From Microbulbifer agarilyticus S89 (GTDB lineage Bacteria; Pseudomonadota; Gammaproteobacteria; Pseudomonadales; Cellvibrionaceae), in the NCBI RefSeq assembly GCF_000220505.1, contig NZ_AFPJ01000007.1:62001-126000 (forward strand): a DNA stretch of 64,000 bases, given 5' to 3'. Positions 8,934-17,218 of the stretch are shown here, in pieces (position 1 is the stretch's first letter; the number at the start of each line of letters is the position of its first letter). The notes below the pieces were generated by a model. The model made no database searches. It saw only the letters and a list, made by a program, of their open reading frames with translations, and was not told the origin of the DNA. The translations under genes were made by a program, and so were the position numbers.

Positions 8934-10772
8934 TTGAATAAGATCTTACTTTCCTCGGCCTTACTGGCCGCGAGCAGCGCACATGCGCTCGCGCAATCTT
9001 CCAGCGACAGTACACCGTCATCGATTCCAAGCCTGGAAACGGTTGTCGTCGTCAGCACGCGTCAGGCTACGCCACTGCGTCATGTCGCCACTTCCGTAAC
9101 CACAATTGATGAAGAACAGATCAAGGCGCTTGGACACACCGCCTTGTCCGAGATTCTTCGCAGTGTGCCTTCGGTTTCTATTTCCAATACCGGTGGAATG
9201 GGCAAAACCACTTCATTACAGGTCCGGGGAGAGTCTGGCTTCCGTACCCTGGTGCGCATCGACGGGATCGATATATCCGACCCCACAAGCACGCAGGGCG
9301 GTGCACACGTGGAGCATATCCTGAGCAGCAACCTGAGCAGAATCGAGCTGCTGCGTGGCCCGCAAGGCATGCTTTACGGTGCAGACGCTGGCGGGGTACT
9401 GGACATTTCCACCCGCACAGACAGCGAGGCAATTGAGTTCAACGCCGGTGCGGAAGCGGGAAGTTACGACTCCCAACGTTACAACCTAAGCAGCAGTGGC
9501 TCCGTCGGCCGCGCAGACTTCTATGTAGCGGCAGCAAAGGCCGATACCGACGGCTTTAACACCAGCACCGGCGACGTCGTCCTGAAAGATGACGACGGCT
9601 ACAACAACGCTACCGTACATTCACGTGTTGGCTTCAATTTTACGGAGCAGTGGCGTGTGGAAGCCGTTGTGCGGGATACCGATGCGACATCGGAGTACGA
9701 CCGCTGCGGCTGGTCGCCGCAGGTCGATGATTGCTCCTCCGAGTATGCACAGAAAAACCAGCGTCTGAGCCTGACCCACACGGGTGAAGATAATCAGCAG
9801 GAATTGGCGTATACCCGCTCTGATCTCAGCCGTACCTACCGTACGGAAGGCATAGCGACCTATCAGGTAGAAGGTGATCGCGAGCAATTGAACCTCAATG
9901 GAACCCTGGACATCACCGGCAACCATGGCGTTGTTTACGGGATGGAACGACGAGAAGATACCTCTCTGGAGCTTTCCCGCGATCAATGGGCTGCGTATAC
10001 CGAGTATCAGGGCAACATCGCCGAGCAGGCCTTTATGACCCTCGGGCTGCGCCATGACGATAATTCAGACTTTGGTGGTCACAACAGTTTTCGCGCAAGC
10101 GCCGCCTACGTGTTCAATGAGGTCGCGAACGGCTCGTTGAAACTGAAAGCGAGCTACGGCACCGGCTTCCGCGCGCCCAGCCTTTCCGAGATCAATTACA
10201 ACCGGAATTTCTATCCCGACCTACCAGCACTAACCCCCGAGGAAAGCCGTGGGCTCGATTTGGGTGCCGAGTACTTCTACCGAGATACACTACATCTGGA
10301 ACTTGTCCTGTTTGACCAGGTTGTGGATGATGAAATTTGGTTCAACCTTGCGGACTACAGCTACCGTCAGGGTGGCCGCAGTACATCTAACGGTGCGGAA
10401 CTCATCGGCGCGATGCAATTGGGTGAAGCGCTCACCGTTACAGCAAACTACACCTATACCGATGCAGCAACGACAGACGATATCGCGCGACCGCGACGCC
10501 CACGCCACATGGCAAACCTCGGCGTAACCTATAAGCCCACGGAATTGCTGAGCCTGGCAATGCATACGCGCACCAGCAATGATGCCATCGATATTGACGG
10601 CTCCGCTTTGGACGACTATCAGGTAGTCGACGCAAGCCTTCGCTACCAACTCAACAACACCATTACCCTCTACGCCCGTGCAGAAAATTTGCTGGATGAA
10701 GATTATGCGGAAGCCGCAGGGTTTAACACTGCAGATCGGGCGACCTACGCCGGTTTCGAGCTGCGTTACTGA
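8934..10772 (+). CDS. btuB: TonB-dependent vitamin B12 receptor BtuB
   Basis: The outer-membrane cobalamin importer, about 612 residues. It has a signal peptide (ILLSSALLAASSAHALA), the TonB box ETVVVVST, the plug motifs SLQVRGESGFRTLVRIDGI and RIELLRGPQGMLYGADAGGV (partly shown), and a barrel ending in GFELRY. Two in-frame TTG codons can start it. The one at 8934 is preferred because TTAGGGG lies at normal spacing before it, while 8928 sits on top of that site. The riboswitch directly upstream fixes the ligand as a corrinoid. It is the first gene of the operon. Confidence 0.94.
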   Translation: MNKILLSSALLAASSAHALAQSSSDSTPSSIPSLETVVVVSTRQATPLRHVATSVTTIDEEQIKALGHTALSEILRSVPSVSISNTGGMGKTTSLQVRGESGFRTLVRIDGIDISDPTSTQGGAHVEHILSSNLSRIELLRGPQGMLYGADAGGVLDISTRTDSEAIEFNAGAEAGSYDSQRYNLSSSGSVGRADFYVAAAKADTDGFNTSTGDVVLKDDDGYNNATVHSRVGFNFTEQWRVEAVVRDTDATSEYDRCGWSPQVDDCSSEYAQKNQRLSLTHTGEDNQQELAYTRSDLSRTYRTEGIATYQVEGDREQLNLNGTLDITGNHGVVYGMERREDTSLELSRDQWAAYTEYQGNIAEQAFMTLGLRHDDNSDFGGHNSFRASAAYVFNEVANGSLKLKASYGTGFRAPSLSEINYNRNFYPDLPALTPEESRGLDLGAEYFYRDTLHLELVLFDQVVDDEIWFNLADYSYRQGGRSTSNGAELIGAMQLGEALTVTANYTYTDAATTDDIARPRRPRHMANLGVTYKPTELLSLAMHTRTSNDAIDIDGSALDDYQVVDASLRYQLNNTITLYARAENLLDEDYAEAAGFNTADRATYAGFELRY

Positions 10773-10796
10773 TCACACAGCCACTACCTGAATGAG

Positions 10797-11417
10797 ATGA
10801 CCATGTCGGAGCAACCGCAAGACAAAAATGCACGGCACAAAAAAGCCATGCAAAAGCAAAAAGCCAAGGTGGACGCAAACATCGCCGCCGCCAGTACAGA
10901 GCGGGGCGTTTCGATCCTGCTAACAGGTAATGGCAAAGGCAAGTCGAGTTCTGCTTTCGGCATGGTCATCCGCGCACTCGGTTATGGTCACAAGGTCGGC
11001 GTAGTACAGTTCATCAAAGGTGCGCAGCTTTCCGGCGAGGAGCTCTACCTGAAAAACCACTGCCCAGACGTCACCTTGTACCAGATGGGAACCGGGTTTA
11101 CCTGGAATACACAAGATCGTACCGGCGATATTGTCGAAGCGGAAAAAACCTGGGCAGTCGCCGCGGCGCTGCTCCAGGATGCGAGTTATGACCTGGTTGT
11201 GCTCGACGAACTCACCTATATGCTGGGCTACAAATACCTGGATGAGGATATGGTACTCGACGCGCTTAAACACAGGCCCACCGAGCAAAGTGTGGTGGTA
11301 ACCGGGCGCGGAGGTGGCAGTGCGCTGCAAGAAATCATGGATACCGTATCCGAAGTGAAAGATATCAAGCATGCGTTCAAGGCCGGCATCAAAGCGCGCC
11401 AGGGCGTCGACTACTAA
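10797..11417 (+). CDS. cobO: Cob(I)yrinic acid a,c-diamide adenosyltransferase
   Basis: A 206-residue ATP:corrinoid adenosyltransferase of the CobO/BtuR/CobA family. It attaches the 5'-deoxyadenosyl group to cob(I)alamin precursors or salvaged corrinoids. The P-loop LTGNGKGKSSSA is near residue 42, followed by VGVVQFIKG and the Walker-B-like LVVLDELTYML. The basic N-terminal arm (NARHKKAMQKQKAK) is normal for the family. ATG at 10797 and at 10803 are both possible starts. It lies 24 bases after btuB in the riboswitch operon and serves salvage of imported B12. Confidence 0.95.
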   Translation: MTMSEQPQDKNARHKKAMQKQKAKVDANIAAASTERGVSILLTGNGKGKSSSAFGMVIRALGYGHKVGVVQFIKGAQLSGEELYLKNHCPDVTLYQMGTGFTWNTQDRTGDIVEAEKTWAVAAALLQDASYDLVVLDELTYMLGYKYLDEDMVLDALKHRPTEQSVVVTGRGGGSALQEIMDTVSEVKDIKHAFKAGIKARQGVDY

Positions 11418-11432
11418 AGCAGTGTACTGAGC

Positions 11433-12908
11433 ATGCCCGCATTAATGATTCAGGGAACCACTTCGGACGCCGGGAAAAGCACCTTGGTAGCCGCACTTGG
11501 CCGTTATTTTGCGCGTTGCGGGATGCGGGTTGCACCTTTCAAGCCGCAAAACATGGCCTTGAATAGTGCGGTCACCAGCGACGGTGGTGAGATCGGTCGC
11601 GCCCAGGCATTACAGGCACAAGCCTGTGGTGTCGAGCCACATACGGATATGAATCCGGTACTGCTCAAACCGGCGTCGGATATCGGCGCGCAGGTAATTA
11701 TCCAGGGTAAAGTACTGGGCAATATGCAGGCACTGGATTATCACCACTACAAAACAACGGCAATGAATGCGGTTCTGGAGTCATACGCAAGGCTCGACCG
11801 CGATTACGAGCTGGTACTTGTGGAAGGCGCCGGCAGTCCCGCGGAGATCAATCTTCGCGACAACGATATCGCCAACATGGGTTTCGCCGAAGCCGTCGAT
11901 TGTCCGGTGGTACTTATCGCAGACATCGATCGTGGCGGGGTGTTCGCACACCTTGTGGGCACGCTCGAACTCCTGTCTGAGTCTGAACGCAACAGGATTG
12001 TGGGCTTTGTCATTAATCGGTTTCGTGGCGACCTCGCGCTTCTACAGTCAGGCCTCGATTGGCTCGAAGAGCGCACCGGTAAGCCAGTGCTCGGGGTGCT
12101 GCCGTACCTGCATGACTTGTACCTCGATGCAGAAGACGCAATTAGTACCGAGCAAGCACGCCGCGAGTCGAAATTGAAAGTGGTGGTACCCGTATTGCCG
12201 CGCATCAGTAATCACACCGACTTTGACGCGCTGCGCTTGCACCCAGAAGTCGACCTGCAGTTTGTGAGTGTGCGCGAGGCACTGCCCGCATGTGACTTGG
12301 TGATCCTGCCAGGCAGTAAAAATGTGCGCGCAGACTTAAACCACTTGAAAGAACACGACTGGCAGTCTCAGCTCGACCGCCATCTGCGCTATGGTGGCAA
12401 ACTGATCGGTATCTGCGGTGGCCTACAGATGCTAGGTCACAGTGTGTGTGACCTGGAAGGCATCGAGGATCAGCCTGGCACCGAATCAGGCTTCGGCTAT
12501 CTGGATTTCTCGACGACACTCACCCCGCAAAAAGCACTGAAGAATGTTTCTGGTTTGCTCGCGCTGAATCGCGGCACCACGGAAGTTCCCGTACAGGGCT
12601 ATGAAATCCACTGTGGCATTTCCCATGGCGGCGGACTGAACAATCCAGCCATGCTTATTCAAGATAACGGCGGCTTGAAGCCAGAAGGGGCCATCAGTCA
12701 CGACAATCAAATCCTCGCGACCTACATTCATGGCCTGTTCGACCTGCAAGACACGCAACAAGCCATTTTGCACTGGGCCGGGCTCGACTCCGACGCAGCA
12801 GTGGACCTTAGCGGCCACCGAGAACACCAACTGGATCGCCTCGCCGATATGGTCGACGAGCATATGTGCAAAGACTGGCTCAAGAAGCTAGCAACGCACC
12901 CCACATAG
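11433..12908 (+). CDS. cobQ: Cobyric acid synthase CobQ
   Basis: A 491-residue glutamine-dependent amidase that amidates positions b, d, e and g of adenosylcobyrinic a,c-diamide. The N-terminal dethiobiotin-synthetase-like domain has the P-loop [12 protein letters not shown]. The C-terminal class-I glutamine amidotransferase domain has the nucleophile loop [11 protein letters not shown] (Cys near residue 327) and the catalytic His in YIHGLFD. It follows cobO by 15 bases. No other corrin-ring genes are in the window, so the pathway is either completed elsewhere or limited to salvage of incomplete corrinoids. Confidence 0.95.
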   Translation: MPALMIQGTTSDAGKSTLVAALGRYFARCGMRVAPFKPQNMALNSAVTSDGGEIGRAQALQAQACGVEPHTDMNPVLLKPASDIGAQVIIQGKVLGNMQALDYHHYKTTAMNAVLESYARLDRDYELVLVEGAGSPAEINLRDNDIANMGFAEAVDCPVVLIADIDRGGVFAHLVGTLELLSESERNRIVGFVINRFRGDLALLQSGLDWLEERTGKPVLGVLPYLHDLYLDAEDAISTEQARRESKLKVVVPVLPRISNHTDFDALRLHPEVDLQFVSVREALPACDLVILPGSKNVRADLNHLKEHDWQSQLDRHLRYGGKLIGICGGLQMLGHSVCDLEGIEDQPGTESGFGYLDFSTTLTPQKALKNVSGLLALNRGTTEVPVQGYEIHCGISHGGGLNNPAMLIQDNGGLKPEGAISHDNQILATYIHGLFDLQDTQQAILHWAGLDSDAAVDLSGHREHQLDRLADMVDEHMCKDWLKKLATHPT

Positions 12909-12928
12909 CGACATGGCCCTGAGAAACG

Positions 12929-13855
12929 ATGCTGCGCACATTGCTTAATCTTGTCATTACTGCCTGGATTCTCGCTTTCCCCACCCGCGTGTACGCCGGT
13001 GACCCAACAATGACGCCAATACGCGTCCAGGGCGCAGATGGTGTCTGGCTGGAACTGGAGCAGCCTGCAGAGCGTATCGTCGCGCTCGCACCAAGTATTG
13101 TGGAAAATCTGTATAGTGCGGGAGCAGGGCATAAGCTCATTGCTGCGATCGGCAGCGATTACCCCGAAGCAGCGCGTGAGTTACCCGAGATCGGCGACTA
13201 CCAACTCATCAATTACGAAGCGCTACTTGTGCTGAAGCCAGACCTTATCATCGCCTGGTCCTCGGGAACCGGTAGCCGCAAGATCGATAAGCTGCGAGAA
13301 CTCGGCTTCACGGTATTTGTCACCGAAACAAAGTCTCTGGAAGACATCGCACGCAACGTGCGCACCCTGGGTGAAATAGCCGGCACTAGCCATACGGCTG
13401 ACCAAATGGCCAGTGACTGGACACGGCGCCTACGCAACCTCAAGCGCAATAACCAGAAAAAAGCACCGGTGAGTGTTTTGTACCAGGTATGGCACAAGCC
13501 ACTGCAGACGCTAAATGGTGACCACTTGATTAGTAACGTCATTGAGACCTGTGGCGGCCGCAATGCATACGAAGATTCGGTCGTGCTAGCACCGCAAATC
13601 AGCGTCGAATCCGTACTGGATCGCGACCCAGATGTGATTATCGCCAGTGGACTGGGCGAAACACGCCCGCAATCCTTGGATGATTGGAAACGCTACCCAG
13701 GACTCACAGCGGTCAAATTCAACAACCTGTTTCATGTACCACCCGATATCATCCAGCGTCACACTCTGCGCGTTCTCGACGGCATGGCGCTGGTCTGTGA
13801 CCAACTGGACCAGGCTCGCAGCAACAAGATTCGCGCATCTGACGCTGCAAAGTAG
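12929..13855 (+). CDS. btuF: Periplasmic cobalamin-binding protein (BtuF-like)
   Basis: A 308-residue protein with an N-terminal signal peptide (LLNLVITAWILAFPTRVYA) and a class-III periplasmic binding fold: RIVALAPSIVENLYSAGAGHKL, LLVLKPDLIIAWSSG and a C-terminal DPDVIIASG. In the family this binds cobalamin or ferric siderophores and delivers them to an ABC permease. Its place as last gene of a B12-riboswitch operon makes cobalamin the likely ligand. The permease and ATPase genes (btuC, btuD) are absent here and must be elsewhere. Confidence 0.88.
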   Translation: MLRTLLNLVITAWILAFPTRVYAGDPTMTPIRVQGADGVWLELEQPAERIVALAPSIVENLYSAGAGHKLIAAIGSDYPEAARELPEIGDYQLINYEALLVLKPDLIIAWSSGTGSRKIDKLRELGFTVFVTETKSLEDIARNVRTLGEIAGTSHTADQMASDWTRRLRNLKRNNQKKAPVSVLYQVWHKPLQTLNGDHLISNVIETCGGRNAYEDSVVLAPQISVESVLDRDPDVIIASGLGETRPQSLDDWKRYPGLTAVKFNNLFHVPPDIIQRHTLRVLDGMALVCDQLDQARSNKIRASDAAK

Positions 13856-14053
13856 GCTGCTAAGTAGAAAGTAATGCCCAAAAGGCAGTTTCTCCCACCC
13901 GCACCCATTTCTCGCCAATTTTTTTACAAACAAGTGTAAGAAACCGCATTGCCCATACGACCTATTGTGGAATCCGCGTGATAGGCGCTGCCTGCTGGCA
14001 GCGTTACCGTCACTCCAATCGTGTTTTTGAGACAACCAAAGGAACCCACCTAC

Positions 14054-14473
14054 ATGTCGCTATCACCGATCAAGCAGCTGTTTACCCTGTTGGCATTCAC
14101 ATTCTGCCTCGCGTCTGCCGCGAATGCTGCGGATAAGGAACCTTTCACCGAGGCGCGCTTCAATGAGCTACGCGCTGCCGGCGAAGTAGTGCTCGTGGAC
14201 GTATTCGCAGAATGGTGCCCGACCTGTGCGAAACAACAGAAAGTCCTGCAGGAATACCGGGAAAACAACCCGGACAAGAAGTTTCATGTGCTGATCGTCG
14301 ATTTTGATGCAGACAAAGAGTGGGTTCGCCACTTCCGCGCGCCACGACAGTCGACCCTCGTACTATTTGTGGGCGAGGAGCAGACCTGGTTCAGTGTCGC
14401 AGAGACACGCATGGAAGTGATCGCCGATAAAATCGATCAGGCGGTGGCACAAGCCAGCAAGGGTAACTCCTAA
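14054..14473 (+). CDS. Periplasmic thioredoxin-like protein
   Basis: A 139-residue thioredoxin fold protein with a signal peptide (LFTLLAFTFCLASAANA) and the redox motif WCPTC in VLVDVFAEWCPTCAKQQ. The second half (VRHFRAPRQSTLVLFVG) has the cis-Pro region altered to a QST context, as in several envelope thioredoxins. An in-frame start at 14021 is possible, but ATG 14054 begins the signal peptide and has AAAGGA upstream. It shares one base with the next gene (TAATG), a CcdA-type transporter. That transporter would pass electrons from cytoplasmic thioredoxin to this protein. Confidence 0.88.
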   Translation: MSLSPIKQLFTLLAFTFCLASAANAADKEPFTEARFNELRAAGEVVLVDVFAEWCPTCAKQQKVLQEYRENNPDKKFHVLIVDFDADKEWVRHFRAPRQSTLVLFVGEEQTWFSVAETRMEVIADKIDQAVAQASKGNS

Positions 14474-15186
14474 TGGGCTTGGAGCTCGCCGCAATTCCGC
14501 TCGCATTTATCGCGGGGATCGTGGGGATTTTGTCGCCCTGCGTGTGGCCGCTGGTCCCGGTGGTAATGACGTCATCGAGCACAGGTGGGCGTCGTGGCCC
14601 TCTGTATATGTCCCTCGGACTTGCATGCTCCTTCGCCATCGCAGGCACCGTGCTCACGCTGGTATTGATTAATCTCGGCTTGGACCCTGTCGCTTATCGG
14701 AATTTCGCTGCGGTTCTGCTCATTCTGGTCGCTTTCACGCTGCTGGTTCCGCGACTCGGATACTGGGTGAGCGCCCAGTTGTCGCGCCTCACCAGTCGCT
14801 TTGGCGCAGGCAGCAATTCTGCAGAGTCCAGTGGAGTGGGGCAGTTCTTTATGGGCGCACTACTGGGCCTTGTCTGGTTGCCCTGCGTCGGTCCTACCCT
14901 CGGCGCCGCCATCGCGCTGGCGTCCGTGGGCCAGCAGGTACCAACAGCCTTTCTGGTGATGTTTGTCTTTGGCGTGGGCACCGCATCTGCGTTACTAGTA
15001 GCGGCTTATCTCTCAGGACGACTGCTGAATCGCTGGCGTGGCGGCATCATGACCAATGGCGAACGTGCCAAGAAAATTCTCGGCGCGCTGCTACTAATCC
15101 TGGGTGTGATGGTACTGACAGGATTGGACAAGGTGCTTGAAACGTTTGCCCTCGGCATCCTGCCGGACTGGACACTCTCACTATAG
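14473..15186 (+). CDS. CcdA/DsbD-type transmembrane thiol-electron transporter
   Basis: A 237-residue inner-membrane protein with about six hydrophobic helices. The two conserved redox-active prolyl-cysteine motifs of the CcdA family are present: LSPCVWPLVPV near residue 21 and WLPCVGPTLGA near residue 138. It moves reducing equivalents across the inner membrane. The coupled upstream thioredoxin is its probable acceptor, forming a small DsbD/ScsB-like relay. The final target (cytochrome c maturation, or repair of periplasmic or metal-site thiols) cannot be told from the window. Confidence 0.9.
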   Translation: MGLELAAIPLAFIAGIVGILSPCVWPLVPVVMTSSSTGGRRGPLYMSLGLACSFAIAGTVLTLVLINLGLDPVAYRNFAAVLLILVAFTLLVPRLGYWVSAQLSRLTSRFGAGSNSAESSGVGQFFMGALLGLVWLPCVGPTLGAAIALASVGQQVPTAFLVMFVFGVGTASALLVAAYLSGRLLNRWRGGIMTNGERAKKILGALLLILGVMVLTGLDKVLETFALGILPDWTLSL

Positions 15187-15272
15187 CTAGCTCCCATTAG
15201 CCGCTACGAAACCGACTAGCGGCCCAGTTGACAACGACTATTGTGTGCCAAGGAAGGCAAAACGCCACATAG

Positions 15273-15692
15273 TCATCGCTGTTTACGAAAATTGCGCTCC
15301 CGCTCTTCTTGCCGGGACTTTTCCTCAAATGACAATTCAGCGGTCGGGCGAAGTAACAGGCGTTTAATCCCGATGGGATCACCACTGACATCACAATAGC
15401 CATAGCTGCCGTCGTCGATTTTATCGAGAGATCGTTGAATCTTGCGCAAAAGCAAATATTTTCGCTCGGTGAAACGGAGGCTTTGTCGGTTCTCTTCTTC
15501 CGCCACCGCCCGGTCAAGTTCATCCGCCGCGTGGAGGTCAGCGGTCGCAATTGCCACGCGGGCTGCATCGATCTCGGCACGGGTTTCTTCATGGAGCTGC
15601 TGCAATCGACGCTTGAAAAACTCCAGCTGCTGATCGTTCATGTAGTCAGCGGCCGGCATCCTCAGGAGTTTTTGTTCAGAGATTAAAGGCAT
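15273..15692 (-). CDS. dksA2: Zinc-independent DksA paralogue (DksA2-like)
   Basis: A 139-residue RNA-polymerase secondary-channel protein. It keeps the DksA coiled-coil and its tip (ELDRAVAEEENRQSLR) and the GSYGYCDVSGDPIGIKRL hallmark. Of the four zinc-finger Cys only the first remains; the others read Ser, Leu-context and Glu (TAELSFEEK). DksA proteins without the full zinc site keep the stringent response working when zinc is scarce, as known for Pseudomonas DksA2. It is divergent from zrgA-zur and shares the Zur-box-like site with them. The ATG at 15692 (MPLISEQKLL) matches the family start. A GTG at 15707 is also in frame. Confidence 0.88.
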   Translation of the reverse strand: MPLISEQKLLRMPAADYMNDQQLEFFKRRLQQLHEETRAEIDAARVAIATADLHAADELDRAVAEEENRQSLRFTERKYLLLRKIQRSLDKIDDGSYGYCDVSGDPIGIKRLLLRPTAELSFEEKSRQEERERNFRKQR

Positions 15693-15715
15693 GGGGGCTA
15701 ACGTCACTGTTGTTG

Positions 15716-15744
15716 ATTATACTTAGCCCTAAATGATATGGTGT
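15716..15744 (-). promoter_or_regulatory. Probable dksA2 promoter
   Basis: On the minus strand a perfect TATAAT (15716-15721) sits 17 bp from a weak -35 (ACACCA, 15739-15744). The -35 lies inside the proposed Zur box, so bound Zur would block RNA polymerase. Confidence 0.55.
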
Positions 15745-15748
15745 ATCA
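15734..15748. promoter_or_regulatory. Zur-box-like operator between dksA2 and zrgA
   Basis: TGATATGGTGTATCA: inverted arms TGATA and TATCA around a 5-bp centre. The 5-5-5 layout matches the enterobacterial Zur core TGTTATANTATAACA, with one substitution per arm. It lies between the divergent genes dksA2 and zrgA-zur. Near-copies occur at 17176 and 23448. Confidence 0.75.
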
Positions 15749-15830
15749 TAATTATAGCGCAAGGGTTCCAGCCCTCTGATCCACCAATAGATTCAGCGTT
15801 CTTCTCACAACTGCGCGGGGCAATATCAAC

Positions 15831-16448
15831 ATGAGGCCCAGTAACGTGACCATTAAGCCACAGCTGCTTCTCCTCCCTTTGTTTTTCGCTGCTAGTGCGG
15901 CAACGGCGCAGCACGCCGCTCATGTGCATGGTGAGGCACAACTTACCGTTGCGGTTGGCGAAAATGCGTTGCATATCGAATTTGAATCGCCTGGTGCCAA
16001 CCTAGTGGGATTTGAGCATGCGCCGCAAAATCAGCAACAAGTACAAGCACTGAAACTGGCTTCCAAGAACCTTGCTGCACCAAGTAATCTATTGCGCTTT
16101 AGGGGCACTGTGTGCCGGCTTCAGGACGTGGATGTCGAAGCACCGTATGCCGAAGCCGCCCCGCAGCACGCGCATCACGCTCATGAGGACGACCACGGTC
16201 GCCACTCCGAGCACTCTAACCACACAGAACATTCACATGATGCCGAGCACTCGCATCACTCCGAACATGCCAGCTTTCGCGCCAGCTATATCTATCGGTG
16301 CGACAATCTGTCGGGGTTAGACGGCATCGATGTCAGGCTATTTGCCCGATTCCCTGATATCCACAAGATCCAAGCGCAGTGGCTGACCGCAACCAAGCAG
16401 GGCGCGGTCAGACTGACTTCCAAAAGCCCAACATTGCAACTGAAATAG
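15831..16448 (+). CDS. zrgA: Periplasmic zinc-binding protein ZrgA (DUF2796)
   Basis: A 205-residue exported protein with a signal peptide (LLLPLFFAASAATAQ). The DUF2796 start HVHGEAQLTVAV is followed by the LHIEFESPGANLVGFEH motif. A long loop packed with His, Asp and Glu (HAHHAHEDDHGRH and HSHDAEHSHHSEH) follows, and a C-terminal domain that has YRCDNL. ZrgA of Vibrio binds zinc and supports zinc import under starvation. The adjacent zur and the operator upstream agree with that role. No zinc ABC permease gene is adjacent. Confidence 0.9.
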   Translation: MRPSNVTIKPQLLLLPLFFAASAATAQHAAHVHGEAQLTVAVGENALHIEFESPGANLVGFEHAPQNQQQVQALKLASKNLAAPSNLLRFRGTVCRLQDVDVEAPYAEAAPQHAHHAHEDDHGRHSEHSNHTEHSHDAEHSHHSEHASFRASYIYRCDNLSGLDGIDVRLFARFPDIHKIQAQWLTATKQGAVRLTSKSPTLQLK

Positions 16449-16451
16449 CCA

Positions 16452-16934
16452 ATGAATGTGACTGAAGTAGAGCGCACGCTTGGCGCTGCCGAAGATTCCT
16501 GTCGCGCATCTGGCGCTCGGCTGACTGACAAGCGCAAGAATGTGCTTGCGGTTCTTTTGCGATCGCAGAAGCCATTATCTGCCTACGATATCGTAGATCA
16601 GTACAGCAAGGATTACGGCGGTCCTATACCGGCGATGTCGGTATACCGCATGCTCGAGTTCTTGGCGAAGGAAAACCTCGCCCATAAACTCAATTCAGAA
16701 AACAAGTATCTCGCCTGCGCGCATATCAACTGCAATCACCACCATAGAACACCGCAATTTTTAATTTGTGGGAGTTGCAATAAAGTCATCGAGATTGGCA
16801 TTAGGCCGGAGATGATCGAAGCCCTTCGCGATGCGGTAAAAGCGGCCGGATTCCGACTACAGTCCTCTCAGCTGGAGCTTAACTGCCTGTGTGACAACTG
16901 TGCTAAAGAGAGTGTCACTACTGCGGATTCGTGA
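16452..16934 (+). CDS. zur: Zinc uptake regulator Zur (Fur family)
   Basis: A 160-residue Fur-family repressor. The N-terminal winged helix carries RLTDKRKNVLAVLL and SVYRMLEFL. The C-terminal metal domain has a His-rich stretch (NCNHHHRTPQF) and two CxxC pairs, ICGSC and CLCDNC, which form the structural zinc site. The short RMLEFL recognition helix and the divided His cluster fit Zur better than Fur. It starts three bases after zrgA and so is probably autoregulated through the operator at 15734. Expected role: repress zinc-acquisition genes when zinc is sufficient. Confidence 0.93.
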   Translation: MNVTEVERTLGAAEDSCRASGARLTDKRKNVLAVLLRSQKPLSAYDIVDQYSKDYGGPIPAMSVYRMLEFLAKENLAHKLNSENKYLACAHINCNHHHRTPQFLICGSCNKVIEIGIRPEMIEALRDAVKAAGFRLQSSQLELNCLCDNCAKESVTTADS

Positions 16935-17156
16935 GGCCATTTGCCAACTCCCTACCAGCGTAATTGCCGACTTCCCGAGCGCCGGGAAACTTCCGTATCC
17001 ATATGGTTCGGCACGCTCGCTTCCAGCCAGACCTGAATAAGCCAGCAGGCACAAGAGCTTTCGACCAGCGGGGTTCTGACGCGATGATCTTGCCTGAGAG
17101 CGCCCGCACGTAGGATAAGTCGTCATAAAATCACGACAAATCAGCATATTGAATGG

Positions 17157-17184
17157 TTGTCCTCCAATGGTATATTGATATGAT
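17157..17184 (+). promoter_or_regulatory. Possible promoter of the M1 peptidase gene
   Basis: TTGTCC (17157-17162) and TATGAT (17179-17184) with a 16-bp spacer. The -10 lies within the Zur-box-like site. The rest of the 16935-17218 gap shows no gene. Confidence 0.45.
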
Positions 17185-17190
17185 GTAACA
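17176..17190. promoter_or_regulatory. Zur-box-like operator before the M1 peptidase gene
   Basis: TGATATGATGTAACA has the same 5-5-5 layout as the site at 15734 and differs from it at two positions. It ends 28 bases before the peptidase ATG and overlaps a possible -10 element. Confidence 0.62.
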
Positions 17191-17218
17191 TCCATATTTA
17201 ATAGTCGGAATCGACCGA

